Part shown: positions 22,367-32,770 of the stretch, one piece after another
How the letters are laid out: every line of letters starts with the position of its first letter
How positions within the stretch are numbered: position 1 is the first letter of the stretch
DNA from: Asterella californica
Lineage: Eukaryota; Streptophyta; Marchantiopsida; Marchantiales; Aytoniaceae
Assembly: GCA_036924285.1 (NCBI GenBank)
Contig: JAYKYS010000007.1
Span: 12,710,001 to 12,774,000, forward strand
DNA length: 64,000 nt
Direction of reading: 5' to 3'
The notes under the pieces: generated by a model
The model's input: only the letters and a program-made list of their open reading frames with translations
What the model was told of the DNA's origin: nothing
The model's database searches: none
Translations under genes and position numbers: made by a program

Positions 22367-23265
22367 TGTAACGACCTATGTTACACATAGGAAGTTTGTC
22401 TATTAGTAAGGTGTTTAGTTATAACTAAGTGTTGAGAATGTTTATTGGCTGCCAAAGTACTTTAAGGATGTATCAAGTTAGTCATGACTAGCTAAAAGTT
22501 AGTTATGGTTAAACTTAGCTGTACTTTTGGCAGAATTCAGGTATTTGCTAAAGAGTGAGCACTACTATCTTGTCATCTTGTCTAAAAGGTAGAAAGGAGG
22601 TGGAAAGTATCCCTTATCTCCTTTTTGACTTGATATTAGTGGTTGGATTAAAGTTGTGGACTTTGTGGGCATTAAAAACAAGAAGAGATTCCACATGTTT
22701 CCTTTTTAGTGGGTCCTAGTGTAGAGGAGGGGTGGAAATTGGAGATTCCTTTAGAATATTCCAGAATCCTTCTAGAAGTTGTTGACTTTGAAGGAATAAG
22801 CCCATGTGAAAAGGTAAAAAGCCCATGTGATCAATGCTTTTACCTTAAGTAATATCTTAGTAAAACCCGGTAAAAGTAGTTACGGCTGAGTTACCGGGGG
22901 TACCAAAGTAAAAACCTAGAATGTATAAATAGAGGAGTAGAGAAGAGCTCCTCATCCTTGTTTTCACATTGTCGTAATGACAACTTGAGTAATATAGAGA
23001 GTGTGGGATATTTTTAGCATGTGAGAACTTGAGAGGAGGATTTTAGTTGATGTGTTTAATGAGATTTTTAGTTGATAAGTTTGTGGGTGTATGAATGAGT
23101 GAACTCAGCATTTTCCCTTCAAGTTCATGGTGTGCTTCCATCAAAGCCATCAGAGGTGACCCCTGAGTGAGAGACAGGCCCGACATGTTGCAGATTCGTG
23201 GATGACGATCGTGGAGGTTGAGAGATCGGGGGGTAGTTGATCGATAGGACCGCGGAGGGTTTACA
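22367..23265 (+). repeat. A2 3' LTR
   Basis: It follows the purine tract AGTCCGGGGGTAAAA. It differs from the 5' LTR at about three positions: one A/G in GAATTCAGATATT, one G/A in the G-run near 22727 and one A/G before GAGCTCC. Confidence 0.93.
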
Positions 23266-23269
23266 TCAC

Positions 23270-24328
23270 GAAGCTGTACTTGAAGAAAAACGCAGGAGGG
23301 AGGATGCAGGTGAGGCTTCTACAGCCAAACAACCTGCTACAAGGAGTGAAAGGGCTAGACCAGAGGCGAGACAGGAGACAACACCTACTCGGGAGGAGAC
23401 TATGGAGGATCTACCACCTACAACACCAAAGGAGAAGGAGAGAAGCAAGGAGAAGGGTAAGATGCCTGCATACAAACTTCAGTCTGACATTGAGATTGCT
23501 ACAGACTTGAAGCAGGTGTTAGACAATCGTATCTTGAATGGGAAGGTTGAGTTTACCTTGGGTGAGATTCTTGGGATTGCAAAGCGTGAGTTCCATGAGG
23601 TTATCATAGATATCATCAAGAGGAAACGTCAGATTTTGGGTGAAGCAGCTACGCTTAACGCTCTAGGGACCAAACTGTCAGAGGATGAGGAGGATGAGAT
23701 TGCTGGTTACTGCTCTCAAGTATCAGAGGGGAGATCGTATCAGCACGTGAGGTTTGAAGATGAGGTGGAAGCATCGCAGAAGAGCCATTACTCTCACAAC
23801 CATTGGGCAAGAGCAACCACAGAGACCTTGGTGAAGTTGGGAGATCTAGAGGAACCTGTGGTGGCGTTGATTGATCATGGCTCAGAGATTAATCTGATGT
23901 CTAAGGAGATGTACAAGCGTGGGAGATGGCCCATAGACACCGACCATGGATGGCTTATCCGCGCTGCCAACAACCAGAGGGGAGAACTCTATGGTGCTTG
24001 TCCCAACATCAAGGTAACTGTGGGTGACATCAGTGATGTTCAGAATTTCTTTGTACAAGACATGTCAACCTATCCTATCATTCTAGGGCAGCCTTACATT
24101 ACTGCTGTTAGAATGGAGACACGAGTTATGGATGATGGTTCAGCCTATGCTAGGATACGTAGTAGAGATGGTAAAAGAGCTGTTCAGTTTTTGACCGTTG
24201 CTGCAGAACATGAGAGGAATCGTGATAGCTTGAGAGACCGTCCACTACCTAAGATTACTCAGGAGTTTAGAGAGTCTAGGGGTTTTGGCAGAGTACCATT
24301 GAAGAGCGAGACTTCAATGGTACAGTAG
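23270..24328 (+). CDS. B1 Gag C-terminus and aspartic protease, up to the frameshift site
   Basis: The frame enters from 14344-14532 across A2. A Glu/Lys/Pro-rich linker is followed by a retropepsin-like domain: hydrophobic lead VVALIDHGSEINLMS, where the usual Asp-Ser/Thr-Gly triad reads Asp-His-Gly, and the later flap/core YPIILGQPYI typical of gypsy proteases. The protein would process Gag and Pol. It ends at TAG 24326-24328. RT lies in the -1 frame, entered at GGGTTTT 24280-24286. It could be functional apart from the A2 split upstream. Confidence 0.8.
   Translation, partial: EAVLEEKRRREDAGEASTAKQPATRSERARPEARQETTPTREETMEDLPPTTPKEKERSKEKGKMPAYKLQSDIEIATDLKQVLDNRILNGKVEFTLGEILGIAKREFHEVIIDIIKRKRQILGEAATLNALGTKLSEDEEDEIAGYCSQVSEGRSYQHVRFEDEVEASQKSHYSHNHWARATTETLVKLGDLEEPVVALIDHGSEINLMSKEMYKRGRWPIDTDHGWLIRAANNQRGELYGACPNIKVTVGDISDVQNFFVQDMSTYPIILGQPYITAVRMETRVMDDGSAYARIRSRDGKRAVQFLTVAAEHERNRDSLRDRPLPKITQEFRESRGFGRVPLKSETSMVQ
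24280..24323 (+). promoter_or_regulatory. Candidate -1 ribosomal frameshift signal between B1 PR and RT
   Basis: The heptamer G-GGT-TTT (24280-24286) is in register with the protease frame (X-XXY-YYZ). Six bases later GTACCATTGAAG (24293-24304) and CTTCAATGGTAC (24312-24323) form a perfect 12-bp stem with a 7-nt loop. The protease stop follows at 24326. The RT frame is open from 24280 and is exactly -1. This is the standard layout of programmed -1 frameshifting. Confidence 0.8.
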
Positions 24329-26562
24329 AGATAGGATTCTCGCCTGATCCAGTAGAACAGGAAGCTTTATCCTCTAGCTTCTTGGGATTGACGTCAAGTG
24401 GATTAGTATGTTATAGGAAGGTTGAGAATCTGAAGAGGTTTGAGAGGCAACATGTGAAGTATGTACAGCAGTCTTTGTGGGATAGTGGAGAGTTAGCAGG
24501 AGATGAATACATATCTGGAGTGTTTGAAGAGCAGTATTTGGTAGATACTATAGGGGAGTTGAAATCTATAGTAGAAAGTTCTATAGATGATGTAGATAGA
24601 GTGGTGAGAGTGAGCTCCAAGGAGCTTTATGATGTAATTGATAAGTTTATAGATCGACAAGAGGTGTATGTGGAGACCAAGTACAAGTCAGTGGCAAAGA
24701 AAGTCAAACCAGTGGCTTTGCCTTTACCACTCGATTACAATCAGAAGATGGAGCAAGCTGCACGAGAACCGACGCTCAGAGGACCGAGAAGAATTGGACA
24801 CCAGTTCACAGAAACAACACTGAAGGAGCTGAGGATTGGAGGTGATGGATTTCTTACTGAGCAAGAGAAGAAGAGCTTCAGGGAGATGCTATCTAGGCAT
24901 GGTAAGACGTTTGCATTTGAGTCACATGAAGTAGGATGTGTAGATCCAAGTGTGGTTGCACCTATGGTAATCTTTACTATACCGCATGTGTCTTGGAATC
25001 TACGTCCTATCCCTGTGCCTAGAGCTCATCTGCCAAAGCTGATAGACTTGCTCAATGAGAGGATTAGGATGGGTATCTTGGAACCATCTATAGCTCCCTA
25101 TTCTAGCAGATGGTTTACTGTTCCGAAGAAAAGTGGAGCTTTGAGATTCATTCAAGATATGCAGCCAGTTAACAAGGTAACTATCAGAAATATGGGTATA
25201 GGACCTATTGTAGACGAGTTTGCAGAGGCTTTTGCTGGTTGTGCTATCTATTCCATGAGAGATTTATATTCAGGTTATGATCAGTTTCAATTATCCTCTG
25301 AGAGTAGAGACTTGACTACAATGAGGACACCTTTGGGATTACTGAGGATGTGCACCTTGCCACAAGGTGCTACCAATTCTGTAGCACATATGATGAATGG
25401 CATGAACAAAGTTTTGAGAGATTTCATTCCTGAAAAAACTATGTCATTCCTTGATGATGTGCCGATCAAAGGGTGTGCTGAGGAGGAGAAGAATGTGGTA
25501 ATGGATCAGAGAGGGTGCCGTAAGTTTGTTACAGATCACATAGCTGATTGTGATAAGATACTGAGTCAACTAGAGGAGGTTTATTTGACTTTATCAGGCG
25601 CAAAGTCTGTATTTGGAGAACAGGAGGTGTTAATAGTGGGACATCTATGTGGATCTTATGGTCGGAAACCTTGTCCAAACAAGGTTGATGCCATTCGAAG
25701 GATGAAGGAGACATGTGGGTCGGTTACCGAGGTGAGGAGGTTTCTAGGTGCATGTGTGTTTTATCATATATGGATTCCACACTTTGCACATGTAGCGGAT
25801 CCGTTGTACAAGCTGCTGAGGAAGGGGCAAAGATTTCAGTGGCAAGAGGAGCAAAGCGAGTCTATGAGGAAGTTGAAGGATCTTTTAGCTTCACCGCCAA
25901 CTCTACGGAAGGTAACATATGAGTTGGGCAGATCTGTTATCCTTACTGTTGATACTAGTCCTATTGGCATTGGATGGGCTGTAGGACAAGACGACGAGGA
26001 TGGAAATAGATATGTGGTGCGTTTTGGAGCTAAGGTGTTAAGTTCACGGCAGAGAGACTACCCTCAGGTCAAGAGAGAGCTATGGGGAGTAGTTAGTGCA
26101 ATGAAGAGTGACAAGGAATACTTGATAGGAGCACTTGTGGTTGTGGAGACAGATTGTTTACCTCTCTTGGGAATGATCACTAGCTGTACAACTCCAGATA
26201 TTGCTATGTTGAGGTGGATAGCATATATCAAGTCCTTGAACCCAGAGTTTAGACATATTGCAGGGAAGGACAATCCTGTGGCAGATATGTTATCAAGGGC
26301 TAGGTATTACGATGAGAAAGAAATGATAGATGACCAGGAGGATGTGGGAACAGAGTTCTATTCTAGTGCTCTTGCTAGAAGAGATAGAAGTTGTTTTGCA
26401 GCCTCGTTGGAGTTATTTGAGGAAACTATGTACGATGGCGAGTGGTTGGATCTTGGACGCTATTTGAGTTCACTGGAAAGGCAAGAAGGCTGGTCTGATG
26501 CAGATTTCAAGAGGATCCGTAGAATAGCTTATGGTTACTTTTTACATGGAGGACATCTATGA
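24284..26562 (+). CDS. B1 reverse transcriptase and RNase H
   Basis: The -1 frame carries a linker, then RT: LLNERIRMGILEPSIAPYSS, FTVPKKSGALRFIQDMQPVN, SMRDLYSGYDQF with the first catalytic Asp, LPQGATNSVAHMMN and the active site FLDD in place of the usual YVDD/YIDD. RNase H follows with TVDTSPIGIGWAVG, then the tether ending in IAGKDNPVADMLSRARY. The domain order is PR-RT-RH-IN. A TGA at 26560-26562 precedes the in-frame integrase zinc domain, so it is probably an inactivating change. No ATG is needed because entry is by frameshift. Confidence 0.85.
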
Positions 26563-26740
26563 AAGCGCCCTAAGCTACAAGGAGGTATACCACAGCGGGT
26601 GGTATGTGACCTGGAATTGCAGCAGAAACTGATCAAGGAGTTCCATGAGAGTCTATGGGTCAGTCATAGAGGAGTTTGGGCTACATTTGCCAAGATGAAG
26701 GAGAAGTATTGGTGGAAGGGTATGTATAAGGATGTAGTAC
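26563..26740 (+). pseudogene. B1 integrase zinc domain, first half
   Basis: In frame after the TGA, the HESLWVSHRG pair of histidines and the YWWKGM block are typical of the gypsy HHCC domain. A3 interrupts here. The Cys pair (CIPC) lies on the other side at about 35520. Confidence 0.8.
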
Positions 26741-27656
26741 TGTAAACCCTCCGCGGTCCTAACGATCAACTACCCCCCGATCTCTCAACCTCCATGATCG
26801 TCATCCACGAATCTGCAACTGTCGGGCCTGTCTCTCACTCAGGGGTCACCTCTGATGGCTTTGATGGAAGCACACCATGAATCTTGAAGGGAAAAATGCT
26901 AAGTTCACTCTCATTCATACACCCACAAACTTATCAACTAAAATCTCCATAATCTCATCCACTAAAATCCTCCATTCTAACGACGTCTCTCAAGTTCTCA
27001 CATGCTAAAAATATCCCACACTCTCTATATTACTCAAGTTGTCATTACGACGATGTGAAAACAAGGATGAGGAGCTCTTCTCTACTCCTCTATTTATACA
27101 TTCTAGGTTTTTACTTTGGTACCCTCCGGTAACTCAGCCGTAACTACTTTTACCGGGTTTTACTAAGATATTACTTAAGGTAAAAGCATTGATCACATGG
27201 GCTTTTTACCTTTTCACATGGGCTTATTCCTTCAAAGTCAACAACTTCTAGAAGGATTCTGGAATATTCTCAAGGAATCTCGAATTTCCACCCCCCCTCT
27301 ACACTAGGACCCACTAAAAAGGAAACATGTGGAATCTCTTCTTGTTTTTAATGCCCACAAAGTCCACAACTTTAATCCAACCACTAATATCAAGTCAAAA
27401 AGGAGATAAGGGATACTTTCCACCCCCTTTCTACCTTTTAGACAAGATGACAAGATAGTAGTGCTCACTCTTTAGCAAATATCTGAATTCTGCCAAAAGT
27501 ACAGCTAAGTTTAACCATAACTAACTTTTAGCTAGTCATGACTAACTTGATATCTCCTAAAAGTACTTTGGCAGCAAATAAACATTCTCAACACTTAGCT
27601 AGAACTAAACACCTTACTAATAGACAAACTTCCTATGTGTAACATAGGTCGTTACA
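26741..27656 (-). repeat. A3 3' LTR
   Basis: 916 bp; TGTAAACCCTCCGCGG to GGTCGTTACA on the plus strand. I found no difference from 34591-35506. Confidence 0.95.
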
Positions 27657-27669
27657 TTTTACCCCCGGA

Positions 27670-30600
27670 CTAAATTTTCGCTCCGTCCTCGGAGTGAAGA
27701 GAGAACTTCCGTCGATGAAACAACTTCAACTTGTCATGGTTGACCCGATCGAATCTCCTTCCTCCCAGCTCCTGAAGGTCATATGTGAAGTTGCTCCACA
27801 CCTTATCTACAACAAAAGGACCAAAATATCTCGGAAGAAACTTCTTCCTAGCCCTCTTGAATCTGATAGCATCATACAACATAACCCAATCTCCGACTTG
27901 AAAAGGTTTTACCTCCCTCTTGCCCAACCGTTTGTCGTAACTCTTCTTTTGATACGCCTGAGCTCGTTCCATCCGGATCATTGCTACCGCTCGGGTCTCT
28001 TCCAACTCCATGAGTTGCTCCCTTCTTGATCTGACCACGTCTTCTCCTCTCGACCTCTTCAACTTTCGTTGAATAGTTTGAAAAGTATCCAATTCGAATT
28101 GGATCGGCAACTTGGACTCCACTCCATAAACCAGTCGAAATGGGGAGTACCCAGTAGAAGTCTTTGTTGTCGTTCGATACTCCCATAAGATAGCATGTAG
28201 CCTCTTATCCCAAGTATGTTTCGCAGTCTCAACACCAGCATCTTTGGCGAGCATCATACAAAGTGTAAGATTGGTCTTCTCCGCAAGACCATTAGCATTT
28301 GGTTTGTATGAGGTTGTTACTCGTGGCTTGATAGAAAAGTGTTGTAGCATAGCAGTAGTCATGCTCCCTACAAACTCTCCTCCTCTATCTGAGACCAACT
28401 CTAACGGACATCCAAATCTTGTGATGATCCTCTCCCATAAGAATCTACCGACTTCTGTTTCATTGGTCTCTCTCAAAGGTCTAGCCTCTACCCACTTGGT
28501 ACAATAGTCAGTGGCGACTACAATGTATCTATTGCCTCGAGGTGTCTTATTAAGAGGACCTACAAAATCAATACCCCACTTCTCAAATGGTCCTAACACG
28601 GGAATTGATCTTAACGGAGGTGTTCTAGTAGACTTCAGAGCAAATGCTTGACATACGTCGCAAGTTTTGCAATAGTCTAAACACTCTTTGAAAATCCCTC
28701 TCCAGTGGTAACCCGCATCCAAAATCTTGAAGGCTGTTATCTTACCAGCAAAGTGACCTCCGCAAACAGTTCCGTCGTGAAACTCGTGCATTAGCTTGAA
28801 TGCCTCCTTCTGACCAACTGCTCTCCTTAGTAACCCATCTGCTCCTTGATGAAACAGAATTCCCTCTACCATGGTGTAAGGTTTGCATCTCTTGATCAAC
28901 GCGTTACGTTCTCGGGTATGCATACCTTCTGGAAAAGAGCCATCTACAAGGAAACTCCAGATTTCCTTGTACTCGTCCGGTATCTCCTCGATGCTTGTGA
29001 TGGTCATCAGATGCTCGTCTGGAAATGAATCATCAAACGGTTCTTCTCCCTCATCATCATAAGCCCTTGACAAAAGATCAGCATTCGCATGCTTCTTCCC
29101 TGGTCTATCTTCGATCACATAATCGTATTCTGTTAGAAGGATCTTCCAACGAGCAATACGACCTTCGGCATTAGGCTTATTAAAGATATACTTTAAAGCC
29201 TTGTGATCTGTGACTATGGAAAATTTCCCTCCTAGCAAGTAGTGTCGAAATTTCTTCAATCCAAAGATCACCGCTAATCCTTCTCGTTCAGTCACGGAGT
29301 AATTCTTCTCCGCTGGAACCATCTGCCTACTAGCATAAGCTATAGGATGATCATGCCCATCTCCATCTAGCTGACTTAATGTACATCCGATTGCTACATT
29401 GGAGGCATCCGTATACAGAATAAATGCTTTACTCCACTCAGGTTTAGCAAGTATAGGAGCTGTCACTAATGCCTTTTTCAGCTCCTCAAATGCTTCCTTT
29501 GCCTTCTGATCATGCACTATCAAGTCAAAATCAACTCCCTTCTTCATGTACATAGTCAAAGCTATTGCTTTGTTTGAGAAGGAAAAGACAAACCTACGAT
29601 AATATCCAACCATGCCAAGAAACTGCCTCAACTTTGTCAAGTTGATCGGAAATGGAAGATCCACAATCTTCTTCACCTTCTCAGGATCTACCGCAATCCC
29701 ATTCTTGGAAATGATGTGCCCTAACAGCAGACCTTCTTCGCAGCCAAAGATGCACTTCTCTGGATTTAGAGAAGCGTTGGCTTGCTCCAACCGCTGCAAA
29801 ACTTTGATCACATGATCAAAGTGGTCCTCCTTTCGTCCGTACACACAGAAATCGTCAATGAAATCCCGAACAAACTTCCCTATGAATGGTTCAAACACCT
29901 TGTTCATGAACCTCTGAAACGTGGCCGGAGCATTACACAGTCCGAATGGCATCACTCGAAATGCAAATGTTCCCCAAGGAGTAGTGAAAGTAGTCAACTG
30001 CTGGTACTCCTGTGCTATCTTGATCTGGTTGTATCCACTATAACCATCACCAAAGCTGTACCACTCATGACCGGCAACTTCCTCCAAAATCTCATCTATA
30101 AATGGTAGAGGATAATAGTCCTTCTTGGTAACTGCATTCAGCTTCTTATAGTCTATGCACACTCGCAGCTTACCATTCTTCTTCTTGACAATCACAATGG
30201 GTGAAACCCATTCTGAGTTCTCCACCTCATAGATGAAACTCGCCTCCTTCAACTTGTCTATCTCCTCCTTGACCATCATTGCCGTTGTAGGATTGACCCT
30301 TCTCTGCTTCTGTCGAACTGGTCTTGCGTTCTCCTCCAATTCGATTCGATGAGTCTCGAGGGTCACCTCCTTCAAATCCTTGTAGCTGAAAGCAAACACA
30401 TGGATATATTTTCGAAATATATCTAGGAATCTACTTTTCTCTTCTTGAGTGACATTGATACCAAACTTCAGGGTAGAGAGTCTTCTCACAATCTCTGCCT
30501 CACTCAACTCTTCTTTGTCAGGATCTTTCTCCACTGCTGGTCGAGGCAACAAGTCAATAGCACTAAGCTGATGTACTGATTCGTCTCGACCAAATCCTTC

Positions 30601-32556
30601 ATCCTCAGACGAGGATTCTTGGTCGTAAGAATCCCCAGTATCTACTTCCGAGACACTCTGATCATCCTCCGTATCAGATTCCCAGTAGTCACTAGTGGGT
30701 CTATCAGAGTCAGAAGTCACAACTCCAACACCCGAGAGAGGAACTATCACTCTATGATCTCTAGGCCCAATCCGTAAGTATCCCTTGTGCCACCTATCCG
30801 TGGTGCGCACAGCTCTCAACCAAGGCCTTCCTAGGAGCAAATCATAACTAGAGTCCTTTAACACTTGAAAGGACATTAATGTTTGAACTCCCATCACAGA
30901 CACGACCACCTTCTCTAACACACCAAGAGGTCTTACCCGTTGCTTGTTAGCCATCCCCACGACAATGCTAGCCGGGCGAGTTGGTTCCATCCCCAACTTC
31001 TTCATCAACCTCTCCGATATGGCGTTTACAGCTGACCCTCCATCCACCAATACGTCAGAGACGTAGTGACCATTCAACCGGACTTCAATCTTTGAAGCCC
31101 TAGTGCATACCTCTGAAGCATGCACATCCACCACACCAACTCCCACAGACTTTGACGTCTTGCTCTTGGGTTTCTTCTTCTTGCTTCTCTTAGAACTCAG
31201 TCCTCCTCTGAGTTCCCTTCGTAAGCTGGGATTAAGTGCGATCAGTTGTCCAACAGTGATGTTGGCTTTCTGAGCACCCACATCTTCAACCACATCATAT
31301 CCCGCTTGGGAAGATGAAATGGTGAAATCCGCCATCCCCAGCTTCCTTCTTGGCTCCCTTGGTGTACTCGAAACATTACTCGAACGAGTGCTTCTACTAG
31401 CTGATTCCTCCATGAAAACCGGCTCATCAGAAAATCGAGTTCTTTTCCTTTCTTGAGCTAAAAGCTCCACCGGTGCATGAGAAGAGTTTGAACTCTCTCC
31501 TTTCTCGTAGATGGGATCTCGCACGACATCGATAGTAGCCACCCCCTTGTCTCGTCCTTGTGATGGATTTCCTCCACCCACATTCATTCTGACAGCTTCG
31601 GCACTTCTTGCTCCGTTGTTAGGACAATTTCGCTGAAAATGAGAACCTCCACACGTCCAACAAGTGATTCCTCCAAAGTTACCTTGGTTGCCTCCAAAGT
31701 TACCTTGATTTCCTCGGTTGGGATTGTTGTCGTAACCTCTTTGACCTCCTCCTCCACCTTTGTTCCTCCATTCTCGTAACTGCACCACATTTATCTTGAG
31801 ATCCGCAAGAGTGTCAGTGATGCTCTTCAGCTCGGCATGAAAATCAGAGGTGGCAGTAGACATCGTTGTTGGGACAAACGGTCTTGGCACCACCGTTGGA
31901 GTAGGAGCTGACGTTGAAGCAATCACCAATTGTGATGGTGCAGGTGCGATCGTTGTGGCTACACCAGGAGTCGGAGTTGACACCAGAGCAGCATGATGAG
32001 GTTGGATGATATCTCCTTCATCCAAACTCTCTTCCATATTTGTCGCTATCTTGATGGCCTCCGCTTTGGTTGCTGGCTTCTCGTACCTCACTTGGGTTCG
32101 AATTGAAGGTCTCAACCCTCCCACCAAGTTCTTGGTCAGCACTGCTCCAATCCCCGCCATCGTTAGTTCCACATTGTCTCCACTCTTCCGTAGGACCGTC
32201 CGAAACCGTTGCTCCAACTTATCCACCCTTTCGGCATATTGCCGAACTTTCTCGTCGTCACGTTGCTTCAAATGAGTAAGCTCCACCATGAGCTTCTCAT
32301 AACTCTCTTCTGGAAGAAATTCTTCGATGAGTGCATTACTCAACGTCTCCCATGTGTCCTCAACTGCACCAGGTGTCTGGCTCTTCACTCGGTCTTCATA
32401 CCACGTAAGAGCAAAATCTTCTAAAAACTCTGGCAGTAACAACACCCATTCTTCCTTCCTTCTCACATTGTTTCCGATGCAACCCCTTTTGAAGTCTCGA
32501 ACAAACGGTTCTACATCTTCATTGTCCTTCCCATGAAACACGGGTAGCTTTCCCAT
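27670..32556 (-). CDS. A3 Gag-PR-RT-RNase H-integrase polyprotein (1628 residues)
   Basis: Gag capsid region is at about residues 1-170, then a Pro/Thr-rich linker, a Gly/Asn-rich stretch and knuckle CWTCGGSHFQRNC (299-311, His spaced by three not four). Protease Asp505 is in VDGGS, followed by an acidic Ser-rich linker at 610-660. In RT, Asp837 and FIDD (899-902). RNase H has Asp1050, Glu1092 and Asp1117. Integrase has His1260, His1268, Cys1299 and Cys1302, core Asp1330, Asp1390 and Glu1426 (D-x35-E), and a GPF tail near 1579 with no chromodomain. The start MGKLPVFHGK is shared with A2 and A1. It is a single frame with no gag-pol frameshift. With the tRNA-Glu primer, a Tat/Athila-like non-chromovirus placement is likely. 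Confidence 0.95.
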   Translation of the reverse strand: MGKLPVFHGKDNEDVEPFVRDFKRGCIGNNVRRKEEWVLLLPEFLEDFALTWYEDRVKSQTPGAVEDTWETLSNALIEEFLPEESYEKLMVELTHLKQRDDEKVRQYAERVDKLEQRFRTVLRKSGDNVELTMAGIGAVLTKNLVGGLRPSIRTQVRYEKPATKAEAIKIATNMEESLDEGDIIQPHHAALVSTPTPGVATTIAPAPSQLVIASTSAPTPTVVPRPFVPTTMSTATSDFHAELKSITDTLADLKINVVQLREWRNKGGGGGQRGYDNNPNRGNQGNFGGNQGNFGGITCWTCGGSHFQRNCPNNGARSAEAVRMNVGGGNPSQGRDKGVATIDVVRDPIYEKGESSNSSHAPVELLAQERKRTRFSDEPVFMEESASRSTRSSNVSSTPREPRRKLGMADFTISSSQAGYDVVEDVGAQKANITVGQLIALNPSLRRELRGGLSSKRSKKKKPKSKTSKSVGVGVVDVHASEVCTRASKIEVRLNGHYVSDVLVDGGSAVNAISERLMKKLGMEPTRPASIVVGMANKQRVRPLGVLEKVVVSVMGVQTLMSFQVLKDSSYDLLLGRPWLRAVRTTDRWHKGYLRIGPRDHRVIVPLSGVGVVTSDSDRPTSDYWESDTEDDQSVSEVDTGDSYDQESSSEDEGFGRDESVHQLSAIDLLPRPAVEKDPDKEELSEAEIVRRLSTLKFGINVTQEEKSRFLDIFRKYIHVFAFSYKDLKEVTLETHRIELEENARPVRQKQRRVNPTTAMMVKEEIDKLKEASFIYEVENSEWVSPIVIVKKKNGKLRVCIDYKKLNAVTKKDYYPLPFIDEILEEVAGHEWYSFGDGYSGYNQIKIAQEYQQLTTFTTPWGTFAFRVMPFGLCNAPATFQRFMNKVFEPFIGKFVRDFIDDFCVYGRKEDHFDHVIKVLQRLEQANASLNPEKCIFGCEEGLLLGHIISKNGIAVDPEKVKKIVDLPFPINLTKLRQFLGMVGYYRRFVFSFSNKAIALTMYMKKGVDFDLIVHDQKAKEAFEELKKALVTAPILAKPEWSKAFILYTDASNVAIGCTLSQLDGDGHDHPIAYASRQMVPAEKNYSVTEREGLAVIFGLKKFRHYLLGGKFSIVTDHKALKYIFNKPNAEGRIARWKILLTEYDYVIEDRPGKKHANADLLSRAYDDEGEEPFDDSFPDEHLMTITSIEEIPDEYKEIWSFLVDGSFPEGMHTRERNALIKRCKPYTMVEGILFHQGADGLLRRAVGQKEAFKLMHEFHDGTVCGGHFAGKITAFKILDAGYHWRGIFKECLDYCKTCDVCQAFALKSTRTPPLRSIPVLGPFEKWGIDFVGPLNKTPRGNRYIVVATDYCTKWVEARPLRETNETEVGRFLWERIITRFGCPLELVSDRGGEFVGSMTTAMLQHFSIKPRVTTSYKPNANGLAEKTNLTLCMMLAKDAGVETAKHTWDKRLHAILWEYRTTTKTSTGYSPFRLVYGVESKLPIQFELDTFQTIQRKLKRSRGEDVVRSRREQLMELEETRAVAMIRMERAQAYQKKSYDKRLGKREVKPFQVGDWVMLYDAIRFKRARKKFLPRYFGPFVVDKVWSNFTYDLQELGGRRFDRVNHDKLKLFHRRKFSLHSEDGAKI

Positions 32557-32605
32557 CTTGTAACTACTCTTTCTACTCTTCTAATCGTCGTGCAATAACT
32601 ACTCG

Positions 32606-32770
32606 CTAAAAGAGTACGAACATCACCAATTCCATTCGCGAATAATCTACCATAGGTAAAATGAAAGGAAATGGTTGTAACAACACCTCTTGTGCCATCT
32701 CTTCCCCCAAGGTAATCATGAGTCTGAGTCGCATCACCGCCTTCTCCACCATCCGAATGACGATCTCCAT
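32606..32770 (-). CDS. A3 leader ORF3 (54 residues)
   Basis: The start overlaps the ORF2 stop in TGATG (plus-strand CATCA at 32768-32772) and the stop is at 32606-32608. It corresponds to A2 17253-17417. The main polyprotein starts 50 bases after its end. No family is recognised. Confidence 0.4.
   Translation of the reverse strand: MEIVIRMVEKAVMRLRLMITLGEEMAQEVLLQPFPFILPMVDYSRMELVMFVLF

Larger units (their letters stand above)
14533..23265 (+). mobile_element. Family-A gypsy element A2 (complete, nonsense-inactivated)
   Basis: Both LTRs are 899 bp (14533-15431, 22367-23265) and differ at about three positions by eye. It was inserted into B1; flanking tetramers are GCAC (14529-14532) and TCAC (23266-23269), one mismatch. 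It has a perfect tRNA-Glu-type primer site, four leader ORFs and a polyprotein frame of exactly the same length as intact A3 but with four stops. The recent LTR age with dead pol suggests help from another copy, or very recent decay. Confidence 0.93.

Noticed and set aside
26560..26562. B1 TGA before integrase as programmed readthrough
   Set aside because: No conserved readthrough context is recognisable and one point change from CGA explains it. A single copy cannot decide.
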